Source: Savagea serpentis (GTDB lineage: Bacteria; Bacillota; Bacilli; Bacillales_A; Planococcaceae). Taken from it: DNA of 64,000 nt. Under the pieces are notes generated by a model, which worked only from the letters and a program-made list of their open reading frames with translations, searched no databases and was not told the DNA's origin. Positions 45,293-56,611 of this stretch are shown in pieces (within the stretch, counting starts at the first letter, position 1; every line of letters begins with the position of its first letter). The position numbers and the translations under genes are program-made. The stretch covers positions 1 to 64,000 of the forward strand of contig NZ_JADKPV010000003.1 in NCBI RefSeq assembly GCF_015351395.1. Direction: 5' to 3'.

Positions 45293-46237
45293 TCATCTTA
45301 CACTTTCATGTTCTTTTAAGTTGTTCGCAATTTCTTCGATTTTTCGTAAGCGATGGTTAATTCCAGATTTGCTGACGGGTCCACCTGAAATCATTTCGCC
45401 GAGCTCTTTTAACGTGACGTCTTGATGCTCTACTCGCAATCTTGCAACTTCTTGCAAGCGTTCTGGTAATTCATCAATGCCGATCGTTCGCTCAATTAAT
45501 TTAATATTTTCGACTTGTCGTTGCGCTGCACTAATCGTTTTGTTTAAATTAGCCGTTTCACAATTGACGAGTCGGTTCACACTATTTCGTACATCGCGAA
45601 TGATGCGGACGTCTTCGAATTTCATAAGCGCCACATAGGCACCGACAATTCCGAGAAAATCGGAAATTTTTTCGGCTTCTTTTAAATACGCGATATAGCC
45701 TTTTTTACGCTCGATTGATTTGGCATTTAAATCATATAAATTCATCAAATCGACGAGTGCTTTACTTTGTTCTTCGTATACTGAGAATATTTCTAAATGA
45801 TAGGATGATGTTTCAGGATTGTTAACCGAACCTCCCGCTAAAAATGCCCCTCGTAAATAAGAACGTTTGCAACAATCATCTTGAATTAATTTTGGATCAA
45901 TTTCATTTTGAAATTGAAATCCTTCTTTTAAAATGCTCAGTTGTTCTAATATTTTTTTCGCATCTTTACGTATGCGACAAATGTACACATTATTTTTTTT
46001 CAAACGCATTTTGCGGCGGACGAGTAATTCTACCTCCACTTGATACAATGCTTTTAAATTAGAGTACATCCGCCTCGCAATCGCTGCGTTTTCAGTTTGA
46101 ATATCTAAACTCAACTGTTTATTGGACAAAGATAGAACACCGTTCATTCGAATGAAGGCAGCTGTTTCTGCTTTTAAACAACATTCGTCTGCTTCGATTT
46201 GCGTTAATTCTTTCTTCGTTTTTGAAGCGAATGACAA
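45293..46237 (-). CDS. whiA: DNA-binding protein WhiA
   Basis: A homing-endonuclease-fold protein with a C-terminal helix-turn-helix. It needs no nuclease activity and acts in cell division and, in actinobacteria, sporulation. Motifs are [14 protein letters not shown] at the start, [19 protein letters not shown] (about 124) and the C-terminal [20 protein letters not shown]. The size of 314 residues is normal. It lies between yvcK and crh. Confidence 0.93.
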   Translation of the reverse strand: MSFASKTKKELTQIEADECCLKAETAAFIRMNGVLSLSNKQLSLDIQTENAAIARRMYSNLKALYQVEVELLVRRKMRLKKNNVYICRIRKDAKKILEQLSILKEGFQFQNEIDPKLIQDDCCKRSYLRGAFLAGGSVNNPETSSYHLEIFSVYEEQSKALVDLMNLYDLNAKSIERKKGYIAYLKEAEKISDFLGIVGAYVALMKFEDVRIIRDVRNSVNRLVNCETANLNKTISAAQRQVENIKLIERTIGIDELPERLQEVARLRVEHQDVTLKELGEMISGGPVSKSGINHRLRKIEEIANNLKEHESVR

Positions 46238-46285
46238 TTGAATTTCTCCCTTCCGTTCACGATATGATATCGTCTCTTCATTATA

Positions 46286-47251
46286 CTACACATATGAAAA
46301 TTGTTTAAACCAATTCCCCAATTTCATCGGATCATGAACAATTCGTCCATCTCGATACGATGCGATATTCACTCGTGCAATATGTAAACCTAGATGTTGT
46401 AAAGCCTCCATATCATGTTCAACGAAACGTATTCTCTTCTCTTGTAATTGCGCATCGCTTATTTTATCAAAATAATCGGCTTCATGTAGGACGACGGTAT
46501 GCAAAAAATGTTCACCCACATGATCGTATAAAGCTTGGACATGCTCGGAAGCCGTATATTGCACGGTCTCTCCAATTTGTGTCGTCAAGTTGCTAATATA
46601 CACCTTTTTCGCTTGCGCTTCAATAACCGCTTCTTTCACTTTGCGTACGAGCAAGGTTGGAATAATACTCGTATATAAACTACCCGGTCCGATCAAAATA
46701 TAATCAGCTTCTTGAATAGCTTCTAGCGATTCTTTCAGTGGCTCGACTTCTTGTGGTGATAAATACACTTTTTGAATTCGACTTCCGTATACTGGAATTT
46801 TCGACTCTCCTGTAATGATGGAACCGTCTTCTAATTCAGCGTGCAAAGTCATGCGCTCATTCGCTACGGGCAATACACGTCCTTTTAAATGAAATAATTC
46901 ACTTAAATGCCGAATAGCCCCAGCAAAATCACCTGTCAAATCTGTTAAAGCTGCGAGCATTAAATTGCCAAGTGAATGTCCTTTTAATTCTTCGCCATTC
47001 TCAAAACGGTATTGAAACATTTCATCGATCATATGCCCTGTATCTGTAAGCGCTCCCATTACTTGTCTAATATCGCCGGGCGGTGGAATATTGTAATCTT
47101 GTAGCAAACGACCGGAACTGCCTCCATCGTCTGCTACTGTCACAATCGCTGTTAAATTAACGGGAAGTTCTTTCAAGCCTCTCAAAAGAGTCGATAATCC
47201 CGTGCCTCCGCCGAAGACGACGACATTTAATCGCCCTTCTTGTAAAACCAA
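46286..47251 (-). CDS. yvcK: Gluconeogenesis factor YvcK/CofD-like
   Basis: It belongs to the CofD-like family, with the nucleotide-sugar-binding start NVVVFGGGTGLSTLLRGLK (residues 9-27), TVADDGGSSGRLL and GDIRQVMGAL. In Bacillus it is needed for growth on gluconeogenic carbon and for shape. The best start is TTG (47251), 6 bases after the rapZ stop, with no in-frame ATG before the conserved region. Its length is 321 residues. Confidence 0.9.
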   Translation of the reverse strand: MVLQEGRLNVVVFGGGTGLSTLLRGLKELPVNLTAIVTVADDGGSSGRLLQDYNIPPPGDIRQVMGALTDTGHMIDEMFQYRFENGEELKGHSLGNLMLAALTDLTGDFAGAIRHLSELFHLKGRVLPVANERMTLHAELEDGSIITGESKIPVYGSRIQKVYLSPQEVEPLKESLEAIQEADYILIGPGSLYTSIIPTLLVRKVKEAVIEAQAKKVYISNLTTQIGETVQYTASEHVQALYDHVGEHFLHTVVLHEADYFDKISDAQLQEKRIRFVEHDMEALQHLGLHIARVNIASYRDGRIVHDPMKLGNWFKQFSYV

Positions 47252-47257
47252 TTCCCA

Positions 47258-48142
47258 TCACTTCTTTCTTTTTTCGATATCACGATGGGTCACATACGTT
47301 TCGAATTCATTTTGGAACAAATCATTAAAATAATTTGCCAATGTGACAGAACGATGCTGCCCTCCCGTACAACCAAATGCAATGACGGCTTGTGTCTTTC
47401 CTTCATTTTTATATTGAGGAATAATAAAGCGGAATAAATCCGTTAGTTTTTCAATTAATTGTTTCGTATCATTCCATTTTAAAACATACTCTCGCACTTC
47501 CGCGTCCATTCCTGTTTTTGCGCGTAAGTCTTCAATATAAAATGGATTTGGCAAAAATCGAACGTCGAATACAACATCCGCATCGATCGGCATTCCATGT
47601 TTGAAGCCAAACGACATGAAATGAACATTGAAAGGAGATTTGCCTTTCGTCGAAAATTCTCGTGCGATTCGCTCGCGTAATTCACGAGGTTTTAACGTGG
47701 ATGTATCGATGACGAGACGCGCATGACCTTTTAATTCAGACAATGTTTCGCGCTCTTTTTTTATTCCGTCTAAAATTAGCCCACCAGTCGCTAATGGATG
47801 AGATCGACGCGACTCTTTGTATCGTTTGACGAGCGATTCATCGTTCGCCTCTAAAAATAAAATGCTCGTTGTTACATCGCTCATTTGACTCGCTTCATTT
47901 AAAGCATCGATTAATGCACTAAACAAATAACCCCCGCGCGTGTCCATTACTGCTGCGATGCGTCGCATTTTATTCTCTGATTTCGTCATCAAGTCGAGAA
48001 ATGTCGGCAATAGTTCAGGTGGTAAGTTGTCGATACAGTAGAAGCCTAAATCTTCAAAACTTTGCATCGCGACAGTTTTCCCTGCGCCGCTCATCCCTGT
48101 AATAATTACCAATTCAATATCATGTATTCGATCATGATCCAT
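47258..48142 (-). CDS. rapZ: RNase adapter RapZ / YvcJ, P-loop protein
   Basis: A P-loop nucleotide-binding protein with Walker A GMSGAGKT (residues 16-23) and a C-terminal domain with [14 protein letters not shown]. Relatives bind UDP sugars or adapt RNases; YvcJ in Bacillus affects competence. At 294 residues it is full length and precedes yvcK with 6 bases between. It is probably the first gene of the rapZ-yvcK-whiA-crh operon. Confidence 0.92.
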   Translation of the reverse strand: MDHDRIHDIELVIITGMSGAGKTVAMQSFEDLGFYCIDNLPPELLPTFLDLMTKSENKMRRIAAVMDTRGGYLFSALIDALNEASQMSDVTTSILFLEANDESLVKRYKESRRSHPLATGGLILDGIKKERETLSELKGHARLVIDTSTLKPRELRERIAREFSTKGKSPFNVHFMSFGFKHGMPIDADVVFDVRFLPNPFYIEDLRAKTGMDAEVREYVLKWNDTKQLIEKLTDLFRFIIPQYKNEGKTQAVIAFGCTGGQHRSVTLANYFNDLFQNEFETYVTHRDIEKRKK

Positions 48143-48504
48143 ATCGCTTCACCTTCCGCTAATTATGTACGTAGTTTTATACTGTATATCTTTTTATAAG
48201 ATACTGTTCTTCTTAAAGAAACGATGATACCTTTATTTACGCAACTGTATTAGTGTAATTTCCAATTAAACAAACACAGTATGCGATATTTCGCAAAGCG
48301 CTCACTATTATACCATACTTTTCATTTGTTCTCTCTTAGTATACAACGTATTATCTATAAGAACAAAAAAAGAAGGTTTTTCAATTACATTTGAAAATTA
48401 AAAATGAAGAGAATAGAGAGTGGATCACTAGACGTTCCATTTTCGTTTCATTAAGGAGAGAAGATGCGAGCGTTTTGTGTATTTCATAGTAGGGAGATTT
48501 TCGT

Positions 48505-48612
48505 TTCACACGGACGCGTTCCGCAAGCGTGGCTGCAGCCTCCTCGAAGCTTGGCGCTTCTCCGGGGTCATCCGCTCACGCTATTCCTACTGGAGTCGCC
48601 GTGTTCCACTTC
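48505..48612. repeat. Dispersed G+C-rich repeat element
   Basis: The stretch CACACGGACGCGTTCCGC, then GTGGCTGCAGCCTCCTCG, TTCTCCGGGGTCATCCG and CTACTGGAGTCGCCGTGTTC is much richer in G+C than its AT-rich surroundings. The same kind of sequence (Bacillales intergenic repeat with GCAGCCTCCTCG and GGAGTCGCCGTGTT) is familiar from many Bacillus-related genomes. Other copies cannot be checked within this window. Confidence 0.65.
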
Positions 48613-48706
48613 AATCTAGCTCGTATTCGGGGTGTTCATTTGAAGTCGTTTTATAGATGGATTGATTGCGCAAAACTGGTTGAATTGTCCTCTATTTCAA
48701 CATGAA

Positions 48707-48735
48707 AAGACGACTAGTGGCATACTAGTCGTCTT
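48707..48735 (-). terminator. Terminator after trxB
   Basis: AAGACGACTAGT pairs perfectly with ACTAGTCGTCTT (48707-48718 and 48724-48735) around 5 bases, with a short T-rich tail on the minus strand. Confidence 0.8.
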
Positions 48736-48748
48736 CTGTCCTATGTGC

Positions 48749-49702
<954 letters not shown>

Positions 49703-49812
49703 TCATTCTCCTCTACTTGTCAGTTACAACTTATTATCTACTCAAATCGTAATCTATTTTTCCGCTTCATTCAACTTATATGCCTATACCCCTTAGGGTA
49801 AAAGTACATTAC

Positions 49813-51312
49813 TTAAAAAATCGGTAAAAACTCGATTAATTCATTCACATATTTCGTCAATGTCGCTGGAGCGATGCCGTATTCTTCAGCAATTCCTTTT
49901 TTCGTAATATGGCTATGACGCGATGATTGAAACATGTAATCTGTCGCTGCCGCAATCGCATTCGGATTTTTAAATAAATACTGTTGATCATAAGCGACAT
50001 CACAAAGAGCAAACCACATTTGAAGTAAATGAATCCCTTCTTTTTTGAGCGGTGCGTATTTTTCATATAAAGCATCTGCTACTTCAATACTGCGCGAGAA
50101 ATAATCTAACTCTTTTCTTTCATACAATTCAAATTGTTGATCAATTAAACCGTAATAGAGCTTCTCTACTTCTGATAATTTATCAAATGTCATTAATTCT
50201 AAAATTGATCGCTCTTTTCGATAAATGGATTTCAATAATAAAAAATAGCCGAATAAGCGCTCGCTACGATAAGGATTTTGAACTTTATGAATGAGCATAT
50301 CGATATTGTCTTCATACGCGTTCAGGTTTTTCGTCATACGTTCTTTCCAAGGCTCCATGCCTTCTTTTGAAGGATCTAATTGAACGAGTTGATTATAGGC
50401 CAGTTGGGCTTGTTTCGTGCGCCCTGAAAAATAGGCGCTGTGAGATAACCAAAAGTAGAAAGAAACATCCCCTTCAAAACCACCGCGTTGTAAAAGACGA
50501 AGCCAATTATAACCCGCCTCATGTTCTCCGATTAAAGCGAGTGTCGCTCCGAGTTTGTAACGATGTTCCAATTCAATCGGTTTAATTTTCAACAATAAAC
50601 GAATACTTTTTTCGAGTTCGAACACTTCTTTTTCATAATAATAAATGACCGCAAAATTACATAAGGCGTGAATATTCCCTTGCTCTTGTTTTAACACGTC
50701 ACGCAAAATTGCTTTCGCGTCCGCGACACGTCCCGCATAAAAATACGTTAATGCTAAATTGTTCGATGCCGCTAAAAATTGTGGATAATCGGCCACGATG
50801 CGCTCGAACAATTGCGACGCTTCTTCAAATTGCCCTTCTTCCATTTTGCGACGCGCTTGTTCTTGTAAAAAATAAATTTCTCCTGAAAACCAATCATCTT
50901 CTTCGGTATGAATATGTTCCTGTTCCGCGAAGTCGATAATCTCGAGCGACTCTTCCGCAAGCGGGCCATCTGGCGCCAAGGCGATATAATGTTCCGCATA
51001 TCGCTTCGCGTCCGTCAGCAATCCTAAATGTGCATGAACTTCCGCTAAATAAAAGACGATATCTTCGCCTTCTGGATCAAGGGCATGCGCTTTCGCCAAA
51101 TGTTCATACGCTATTTCATATTTGCCCTCTTCCATTAAAAGAGCACTATAATTTAATAAAACGTCAGCATTTTCTGGCATGCGTTCTAAAGCACGTTCAA
51201 AAGATTTTCTCGCTTCTTCTAAGCGATCTTGTCGAAATGCTCGCAACGCTTTTTGATAATAATATTCTCCATAAGGCACGAACGTTATAATTTTCTTTGT
51301 TTGATTTCGCAA
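49813..51312 (-). CDS. TPR-repeat protein, YvcD-like
   Basis: A 499-residue soluble protein with several tetratricopeptide repeats in the first 300 residues (YYQKALRAFRQDRLEEARKS, ALERMPENADVLLNYSALLM, HLGLLTDAKRYAEHYI) and further helical repeats after. The end has a helix-turn-helix-like piece (KKGIAEEYGIAPATLTKYV). TPR proteins bind partner proteins. The function is unknown, but a TPR protein between trxB and the yvo genes is conserved in Bacillales. Confidence 0.85.
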   Translation of the reverse strand: MRNQTKKIITFVPYGEYYYQKALRAFRQDRLEEARKSFERALERMPENADVLLNYSALLMEEGKYEIAYEHLAKAHALDPEGEDIVFYLAEVHAHLGLLTDAKRYAEHYIALAPDGPLAEESLEIIDFAEQEHIHTEEDDWFSGEIYFLQEQARRKMEEGQFEEASQLFERIVADYPQFLAASNNLALTYFYAGRVADAKAILRDVLKQEQGNIHALCNFAVIYYYEKEVFELEKSIRLLLKIKPIELEHRYKLGATLALIGEHEAGYNWLRLLQRGGFEGDVSFYFWLSHSAYFSGRTKQAQLAYNQLVQLDPSKEGMEPWKERMTKNLNAYEDNIDMLIHKVQNPYRSERLFGYFLLLKSIYRKERSILELMTFDKLSEVEKLYYGLIDQQFELYERKELDYFSRSIEVADALYEKYAPLKKEGIHLLQMWFALCDVAYDQQYLFKNPNAIAAATDYMFQSSRHSHITKKGIAEEYGIAPATLTKYVNELIEFLPIF

Positions 51313-51343
51313 TCGTCTACCTCCACCACTTCAGCAAAGTGAA

Positions 51344-51370
51344 AGAAGGAACGACTTTTGCGTTCCTTCT
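51344..51370 (-). terminator. Terminator after yvoF
   Basis: AGAAGGAACG (51370-51361 on the minus strand) pairs with CGTTCCTTCT (51353-51344), loop of 7, with TTTCACTTT after it. It ends the hprK-lgt-yvoD-ppaX-yvoF operon. Confidence 0.7.
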
Positions 51371-51404
51371 TAAATCTTTTTCTTATTATACCATATTTAC
51401 CCTG

Positions 51405-51923
51405 TCACTCTTCACCGTTTTGCTTTCGTTCTCTCTGTTCTTTCGTCTGAATGATTTGCATCGGGTTTCCCCCGACGAATGCGCCTGGCGGAACATCTTT
51501 ATGAACGAGCGTCATCGCGGATACGACCGCTCCATCTCCAATGACAACGCCCGGTAAAATCGTGCTATTCGCACCAATCATCACATTATCTCCGATGACG
51601 ACATCGCCGAGACGATATTCATCGATTAAATATTCGTGGGCTAATATCGTCGTATTAAAGCCGATGATCGTATTAGAACCGACCGTAATGCGCTCTGGAA
51701 ACATCGAATCTGGCATGACCATGAGCGCGAATGAGGTTTGTTCTCCTACTTTCATCTTTAAAAATGTGCGATACATCCAATTTTTCCACGTGAAAAATGG
51801 CGTAATGCGGGCGAGTTGTACAACGATGAACACTTTCACTAACTTCCAAAATGATACTGTCTTATACATGTACCAAAGCGAGTTCGCTTTTCCTTTAGAC
51901 GGATAATGTTCGAGTCGTCTCAT
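51405..51923 (-). CDS. yvoF: Acyltransferase of the hexapeptide-repeat family (YvoF-like)
   Basis: A left-handed beta-helix O-acetyltransferase-like protein. The repeats NTIIGFNTTILAHEYLIDEY, DVVIGDNVMIGANSTILPG and VVIGDGAVVSAMTLV are visible at about residues 75-150, followed by VPPGAFVGGNPM. At 172 residues it is normal for YvoF. It overlaps ppaX by 4 bases. Its acceptor is unknown. Confidence 0.87.
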   Translation of the reverse strand: MRRLEHYPSKGKANSLWYMYKTVSFWKLVKVFIVVQLARITPFFTWKNWMYRTFLKMKVGEQTSFALMVMPDSMFPERITVGSNTIIGFNTTILAHEYLIDEYRLGDVVIGDNVMIGANSTILPGVVIGDGAVVSAMTLVHKDVPPGAFVGGNPMQIIQTKEQRERKQNGEE

Positions 51924-52576
51924 CGGTTCGCCTCATCGACGATGCGCACGATATCCTCCATCGTATCCGCAATATATGTCGGATGAAATTGTTTCAAAAA
52001 GTCGATTCCTTTCGCCGACCAACTAACTGCGACTGTACGCACTCCTGCATTGTGACCGCCTTCAATATCATGATGATTGTCACCGACCATAATTGTCGTC
52101 TCTGGATGCGCTCCGATTCGTTCCATCGCTAATTGGAGCGGTTCTGGGTCTGGCTTTGCATTTTTCACATCGTCGATCGCAACGAGCGTTTCAAATAAGT
52201 CGTCCGGTAAATCTAACAGACGAATCCCTTGCTCAATGACGTCGCGACGCTTCGTCGAGACAAGCGCCATATGAATGCCACGTTCTTTCAAAGCGTATAG
52301 CATTTCTTTCACACCAGGGAACGGACGAGCATACGCATCGTGATTCGCTACATTCCACTCACGGTATTCTGCTGTTAATTGCTCTGCTTTCTCTGGTGAT
52401 ACTTTCGTAAATGTTTCGATTAAAGGGGGTCCTAAAAATGGTAAAATACTTTCTTCATTATATTTCCCGGGAAAGTGACGATCCAACACATGTTGAAACG
52501 TCGCAATAATTAATTCATTCGTATTGAGTAATGTACCGTCAAAATCGAATAAAACATGCGTAATTTTATTAGTCAT
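51920..52576 (-). CDS. ppaX: Pyrophosphatase PpaX (HAD family)
   Basis: It hydrolyses the pyrophosphate formed when HprK dephosphorylates HPr-Ser-P, which fits its place in the hprK operon. The HAD motif DFDGTLLNTNE (residues 11-21), motif II in VSTKR and motif III/IV in GDNHHDIEGG are present. It has 218 residues. Confidence 0.92.
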   Translation of the reverse strand: MTNKITHVLFDFDGTLLNTNELIIATFQHVLDRHFPGKYNEESILPFLGPPLIETFTKVSPEKAEQLTAEYREWNVANHDAYARPFPGVKEMLYALKERGIHMALVSTKRRDVIEQGIRLLDLPDDLFETLVAIDDVKNAKPDPEPLQLAMERIGAHPETTIMVGDNHHDIEGGHNAGVRTVAVSWSAKGIDFLKQFHPTYIADTMEDIVRIVDEANR

Positions 52577-53507
52577 GTACTCCTACAACTCCTTCTACTG
52601 ATGTTCGTTTTTTCCACATGCGTGAAACGATTATCGCTAGTATTAAAGCGACAAATAGACGAATAAGCAATAATGGTAATACGTTAATACCGAGTGGAAT
52701 AAATAACAATGTATCTTCCACAACGGCGTGACAGGCGACGAGGAAAATAAAACTGATCGTCACATCTCGATGACTGACCCCGTCCTCATGCACTGCTTGA
52801 ATCATAACACCCGCTCCGTACGCCAGTCCGAAAATAAGCCCTGCTGCAAGTGTCAATGCCGCATTCGACTCTACTCCAAGCAAGCGAGTAAATGGACGCA
52901 TCCAACGGGATAATTTTTCTAAAAAATGAATGTGACGCAAAAATTGAATCGCAATCATTAACGGAATGACAATCATCGCCAGTTGCACGACGCCGTAAAA
53001 GGCTTTTTCAAAACCGAGCAACGTAATCGCCATCCATCCTTCTGGGACTACTTGTTCGACAGGCGCCATCCCGTATTGCGCAATTTCGCTACCGCCTTGC
53101 CATACGAGATTAATGACGATGGCTGAAATCGCCGCTAAAGCGATGCGCACTGTTAAAATGACACTTATTTTCACACCGACTTTCGATGCGACTCCTGTTT
53201 CGATTAATAAATTGTGCGCAAAGCTCATCATAACCGCTAAAATGAATACTTCTTTCACCGTCAATTCCATCGACAAAATGCCCGCAATTCCGGCATATAA
53301 GTTTAAAAAATTACCGAGTACGAGCGGAATTGCTGCTTCTCCACGCAAACCGAAAATCCCCATAATCGGTTCGATCAGCTCTGTGATCCACGGTAAAACG
53401 GGTGTATGTTGCAATAAGACGACGATGATCGTGATAGGAAAAATGATTTTTCCAAGTCCCCACGTCGTCTTCAGCCCGTTCACTACCCCCTCTTTCAACC
53501 AAGACAT
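52569..53507 (-). CDS. yvoD: Nucleoside-recognition (Gate) domain membrane protein, YvoD-like
   Basis: About eight hydrophobic spans in 312 residues, with Gate-domain features such as GLKTTWGLGKIIFPITIIVV, MQAVHEDGVSHRDVTISFIF and HAVVEDTLLFIPLG. The transported compound is unknown. It overlaps ppaX by 8 bases and follows lgt by 13. Confidence 0.87.
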   Translation of the reverse strand: MSWLKEGVVNGLKTTWGLGKIIFPITIIVVLLQHTPVLPWITELIEPIMGIFGLRGEAAIPLVLGNFLNLYAGIAGILSMELTVKEVFILAVMMSFAHNLLIETGVASKVGVKISVILTVRIALAAISAIVINLVWQGGSEIAQYGMAPVEQVVPEGWMAITLLGFEKAFYGVVQLAMIVIPLMIAIQFLRHIHFLEKLSRWMRPFTRLLGVESNAALTLAAGLIFGLAYGAGVMIQAVHEDGVSHRDVTISFIFLVACHAVVEDTLLFIPLGINVLPLLLIRLFVALILAIIVSRMWKKRTSVEGVVGVHD

Positions 53508-53520
53508 ATGTCATTCCCCT

Positions 53521-54345
53521 TTATTTTTGTTCGTATTTCGTCGTCACTTTCATACTGTATTTACGATATACGTAAATCGCCACCGCTACGACAATCGTGA
53601 TGAGCGATACAATTTGTGCCGTGCGCAACCCACCGATTAACAAGCTATCCGTACGCATCCCTTCGATAAAGAAACGACCGACCGAATACCACGTTAAATA
53701 AAATAAAAAGATTGAACTGCGCATTAAGTTCGCACGTCGCAACCAAGCGAGAATTAAAATGAGCCCGACTAAATTCCACATCGACTCATATAAAAAGGTC
53801 GGGTGATACGTCACACCGTTAATCGTCATCTGTTCCATAATCCAATTTGGAATGATCGTGTTTTGTAAAAATGTTTCAGAGACAGGACCACCATGCGCTT
53901 CCTGATTCATAAAATTGCCCCACCGTCCGATTATTTGGCCGATGAGCAACCCAGGTGCGGCAATGTCTGCCACTTTCCAAAAGGACTCTCCTCGACGTTT
54001 CGTAAAGACGTACGTCGTAATGAACGCCCCAATTAACGCTCCGTGAATGGCAATACCGCCTTCCCATATGTAGAGCGCACTAATCGGATTGTCTGCATAA
54101 CGAGGCCATTCGAACACGACATAGTAAATGCGCGCACTAATAATGGAGATTGGAATGGCCCAAATGAGTAAATCCGTTAAAAATTCATCGTGAAATCCAC
54201 GCTTCACCATTTCTTTTTGTACGACGATGTACGCTAAAATAATACCCGTTATAATAAGTGCTGCGTACCAACGAATTTTAATCGGACCTGCATTAATAAG
54301 AAACGGATCAAATGCTAAATACGTAAAATCGAGCAAACTAGTCAT
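53521..54345 (-). CDS. lgt: Prolipoprotein diacylglyceryl transferase
   Basis: A membrane enzyme that attaches diacylglycerol to the lipobox Cys of prolipoproteins, such as the DctP protein here. Seven membrane spans; the signature [14 protein letters not shown] (about 140) and [11 protein letters not shown] near the start are clear. From the ATG at 54345 it has 274 residues; GAGGAGG is just ahead. A longer frame would overlap hprK far more. It overlaps hprK by 8 bases. Confidence 0.95.
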   Translation of the reverse strand: MTSLLDFTYLAFDPFLINAGPIKIRWYAALIITGIILAYIVVQKEMVKRGFHDEFLTDLLIWAIPISIISARIYYVVFEWPRYADNPISALYIWEGGIAIHGALIGAFITTYVFTKRRGESFWKVADIAAPGLLIGQIIGRWGNFMNQEAHGGPVSETFLQNTIIPNWIMEQMTINGVTYHPTFLYESMWNLVGLILILAWLRRANLMRSSIFLFYLTWYSVGRFFIEGMRTDSLLIGGLRTAQIVSLITIVVAVAIYVYRKYSMKVTTKYEQK

Positions 54346-55285
54346 TGGATTCCTCCTCGATAAGTGTATTTTGCATGACCGCTTGTTCCAAACGTTCCGC
54401 AAACTGTTCCGCTGCGTTAATACCGAGCTTTTTCATTCGGTAATCCATCGCAGCCACTTCAATGATAACCGATAAGTTTCGACCTGGTTTAACGGGTACG
54501 GTTAGACGCGTCAATTCAGAATCGATAATTTTCATCTTCTCATCATCGACACCAAGTCGATCGTACAATTTATCAGGATCCCACACTTCTAAATCGACAA
54601 CGAGTAAAATACGTTTATTATCTTTTACGGAACTCGCGCCGAATAACACCATCAAATCGATAATGCCAACACCGCGAATTTCAAGCATATGTTCTAAAAT
54701 TTTTGGCGAACTCCCGATTAAAATATTTTTCGCCACTTGACGAATTTCGACGACATCATCCGCAACGAGACGATGCCCGCGCTTCACGAGCTCTAAAGCT
54801 GTCTCACTTTTTCCGACGCCACTTTTTCCTGTAATGAGAACGCCTACTCCGTACACGTCGACGAGTACCCCGTGGACTGTCGTCATCGGGGCGAGTTGTC
54901 CTTCTAAATAATTCGTCAACATTCCCGCAAAACGCGTCGTTTGATGAGGCGTTTTTAATACGGGTATTTGGCGAGCTGTCGCTAACTCTAACAATTCTGG
55001 AGGCCCTCCTACACCGTGCGCTAAAATAAAAGCAGGTGTAATCGGATGACAAAGTTGATCAAATCGCTCACGTCGCGTCTTCGAATCTAACAAACTTAAA
55101 TATGTTAATTCCTTCTTCCCTAATAGTTGCACACGTTCTTTCGGATAGTAATCAAAAAACCCAGCCATTTCGAGGCCGGGGCGAGATATATCACTCGTCG
55201 TAATTTTACGATGGACCCACTGTTCTCCTGCTACTACTTCTAAATGAAATGTTTCAATTATATTTTGAATGGTCAATTCCGACAT
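54338..55285 (-). CDS. hprK: HPr kinase/phosphorylase
   Basis: It phosphorylates and dephosphorylates HPr and Crh on their regulatory Ser, the switch for CcpA control. The P-loop is GKSGVGKS (153-160), with H138 and the acidic VADDVVE after it. The signature [16 protein letters not shown] (about 200) follows. At 315 residues it is full length. It heads the hprK-lgt-yvoD-ppaX-yvoF operon. The cre sites here would be controlled through this enzyme. Confidence 0.97.
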   Translation of the reverse strand: MSELTIQNIIETFHLEVVAGEQWVHRKITTSDISRPGLEMAGFFDYYPKERVQLLGKKELTYLSLLDSKTRRERFDQLCHPITPAFILAHGVGGPPELLELATARQIPVLKTPHQTTRFAGMLTNYLEGQLAPMTTVHGVLVDVYGVGVLITGKSGVGKSETALELVKRGHRLVADDVVEIRQVAKNILIGSSPKILEHMLEIRGVGIIDLMVLFGASSVKDNKRILLVVDLEVWDPDKLYDRLGVDDEKMKIIDSELTRLTVPVKPGRNLSVIIEVAAMDYRMKKLGINAAEQFAERLEQAVMQNTLIEEESND

Positions 55286-55372
55286 TTCGTTCCCCCTCCT
55301 TGCATTTCTTTTTTCATTCTAACATGTTCATCATCTTTTTTCGTCGTCTGACTTGCTTTCTGCTGAAATGAC

Positions 55373-55410
55373 AAAAAAACATGAGCTCCTTGTCGCACGA
55401 GCTCATGTTT
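55373..55410 (-). terminator. Terminator after the YvlB-like gene
   Basis: AAACATGAGCTC (55410-55399 on the minus strand) pairs with GAGCTCATGTTT (55388-55377), followed by a T-run. It separates yvlB from hprK. Confidence 0.8.
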
Positions 55411-55421
55411 CATTTCTTTTA

Positions 55422-56555
55422 TTATTTGACAGTAATCGTTCCAGCATTCGTTTTTGCTTTCACTTGAAGGCGACGTGATGATGTGCCTTCCACTTCGAAT
55501 TGAATTTCTGTTTCAAATAAAGAATCTTGTACTTCTTCTACTATTGCATTCAAAACGTCGACCGTTAATTTCCCAACATTCGTTTGCAATTTGCCTGAGA
55601 CAGAAGCTTCTTTCGGTAAGTAAATTTCCACCGCACCTGCGAACGATTCAGCTTCCACTGAACGTGGTGCTGGATGTGTCGTCGTAATCGCAATAGGACC
55701 ATTGACAGATTCCGCTTCGATTTCTTCTACCGAACCATCGACATAAATCGCACCGTTAAATGTTTCGATATCTAAATCTTCACCTGTAATATTACGTGCG
55801 TACACTTTACCATTCGCCGTTTCGACTTTCGCTTGTTCAAACTCATTGTTGACGAAATGGACTTTCCCGTTTTTCGTCGACACTTTCACTTGTTTCGCAC
55901 GTAAGTCTTCAATCGATACAGCACCGTTCCATGTTTTCACTGTCACTTTGTCATAAAGATGCGCAGGTACTGTCAATGTACAATTCATGCGAGCTGTTTT
56001 CAACTGACTTTGAACGTACAATGTGTCGCCTTGTTGATCGTATAAAAACTCTTTCGCAAAGCGCTCTTCTGCTTTCGCTTCATCCGCTGTATCGAAAAAT
56101 GCTGCCTCTACTTGCAATGTCGTTTCTTCATTTGTTCCTTTTACGATATTAACACTCCCGTGAAAAACTTCAATGTCTAAACGTTTCAATTGTTCTTTCA
56201 CGGTAAACTCACGAGTGAAATTCACTTTTGATTCAAAGATTTGATTCATATCGAATGACTTCACTTGATCGACCGCCGTTTGGAAAAATTTCATAAACTG
56301 TGTTCCCATCTCTTGAACATCGGATTTCACATCACGGAAAAATTGTTCTCCACGGTCTTTCGCATCTGCAAATGGCTCTTCTTGAGAAGAATCTTGTTGC
56401 TCGCTTTGTTCGTCTTCTCGTTTCGGTAATGTCGGTTCTTCAACTTTCGGTTGCTCGTCAGTCGTGTTTAACTTACTTAATAAAACAATCGCCTCTTCTG
56501 CTGTAATCGTTCCATCTTCAACTAACTGTAAAATTTGTTTTTTCTTCGCTTCCAT
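55422..56555 (-). CDS. yvlB: DUF4097-family beta-repeat protein, YvlB-like
   Basis: The N-terminal 40 residues (KKQILQLVEDGTITAEEAIV) are a short helical module seen at the start of many such proteins. A disordered Glu/Gln-rich link (35-60) follows, then about 200 residues of beta-helix-like repeats (VKTWNGAVSIEDLRAKQVKV, VETANGKVYARNITGEDLDI, ESVNGPIAITTTHP). In Bacillus yvlB lies close to uvrBA and its yvl neighbours respond to envelope stress, but here the other yvl genes are absent. It has 377 residues. Confidence 0.82.
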   Translation of the reverse strand: MEAKKKQILQLVEDGTITAEEAIVLLSKLNTTDEQPKVEEPTLPKREDEQSEQQDSSQEEPFADAKDRGEQFFRDVKSDVQEMGTQFMKFFQTAVDQVKSFDMNQIFESKVNFTREFTVKEQLKRLDIEVFHGSVNIVKGTNEETTLQVEAAFFDTADEAKAEERFAKEFLYDQQGDTLYVQSQLKTARMNCTLTVPAHLYDKVTVKTWNGAVSIEDLRAKQVKVSTKNGKVHFVNNEFEQAKVETANGKVYARNITGEDLDIETFNGAIYVDGSVEEIEAESVNGPIAITTTHPAPRSVEAESFAGAVEIYLPKEASVSGKLQTNVGKLTVDVLNAIVEEVQDSLFETEIQFEVEGTSSRRLQVKAKTNAGTITVK

Positions 56556-56611
56556 GTTGAGTTCCCCCTCTAATTTTCGTGCATGTAATCCTCGTGCTAC
56601 TTATTGTACGT

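Larger units (their letters stand above)
48143..48748. other. Long intergenic region with dispersed repeat
   Basis: About 600 bases between rapZ and trxB contain no convincing gene. They hold a TATAAT-like box on the minus strand (48307-48312) that may serve rapZ, a G+C-rich dispersed repeat (48505-48612) and the trxB terminator. Confidence 0.6.

Noticed and set aside
48468-48500. A 9-codon frame with AAGGAGAG before ATG
   Set aside because: MRAFCVFHS is too short and lies in repeat-flanking DNA; no support for translation.
53113-53640. A 175-residue open frame on the plus strand
   Set aside because: It is antisense to yvoD and the end of lgt and has no start signal or recognisable motif.
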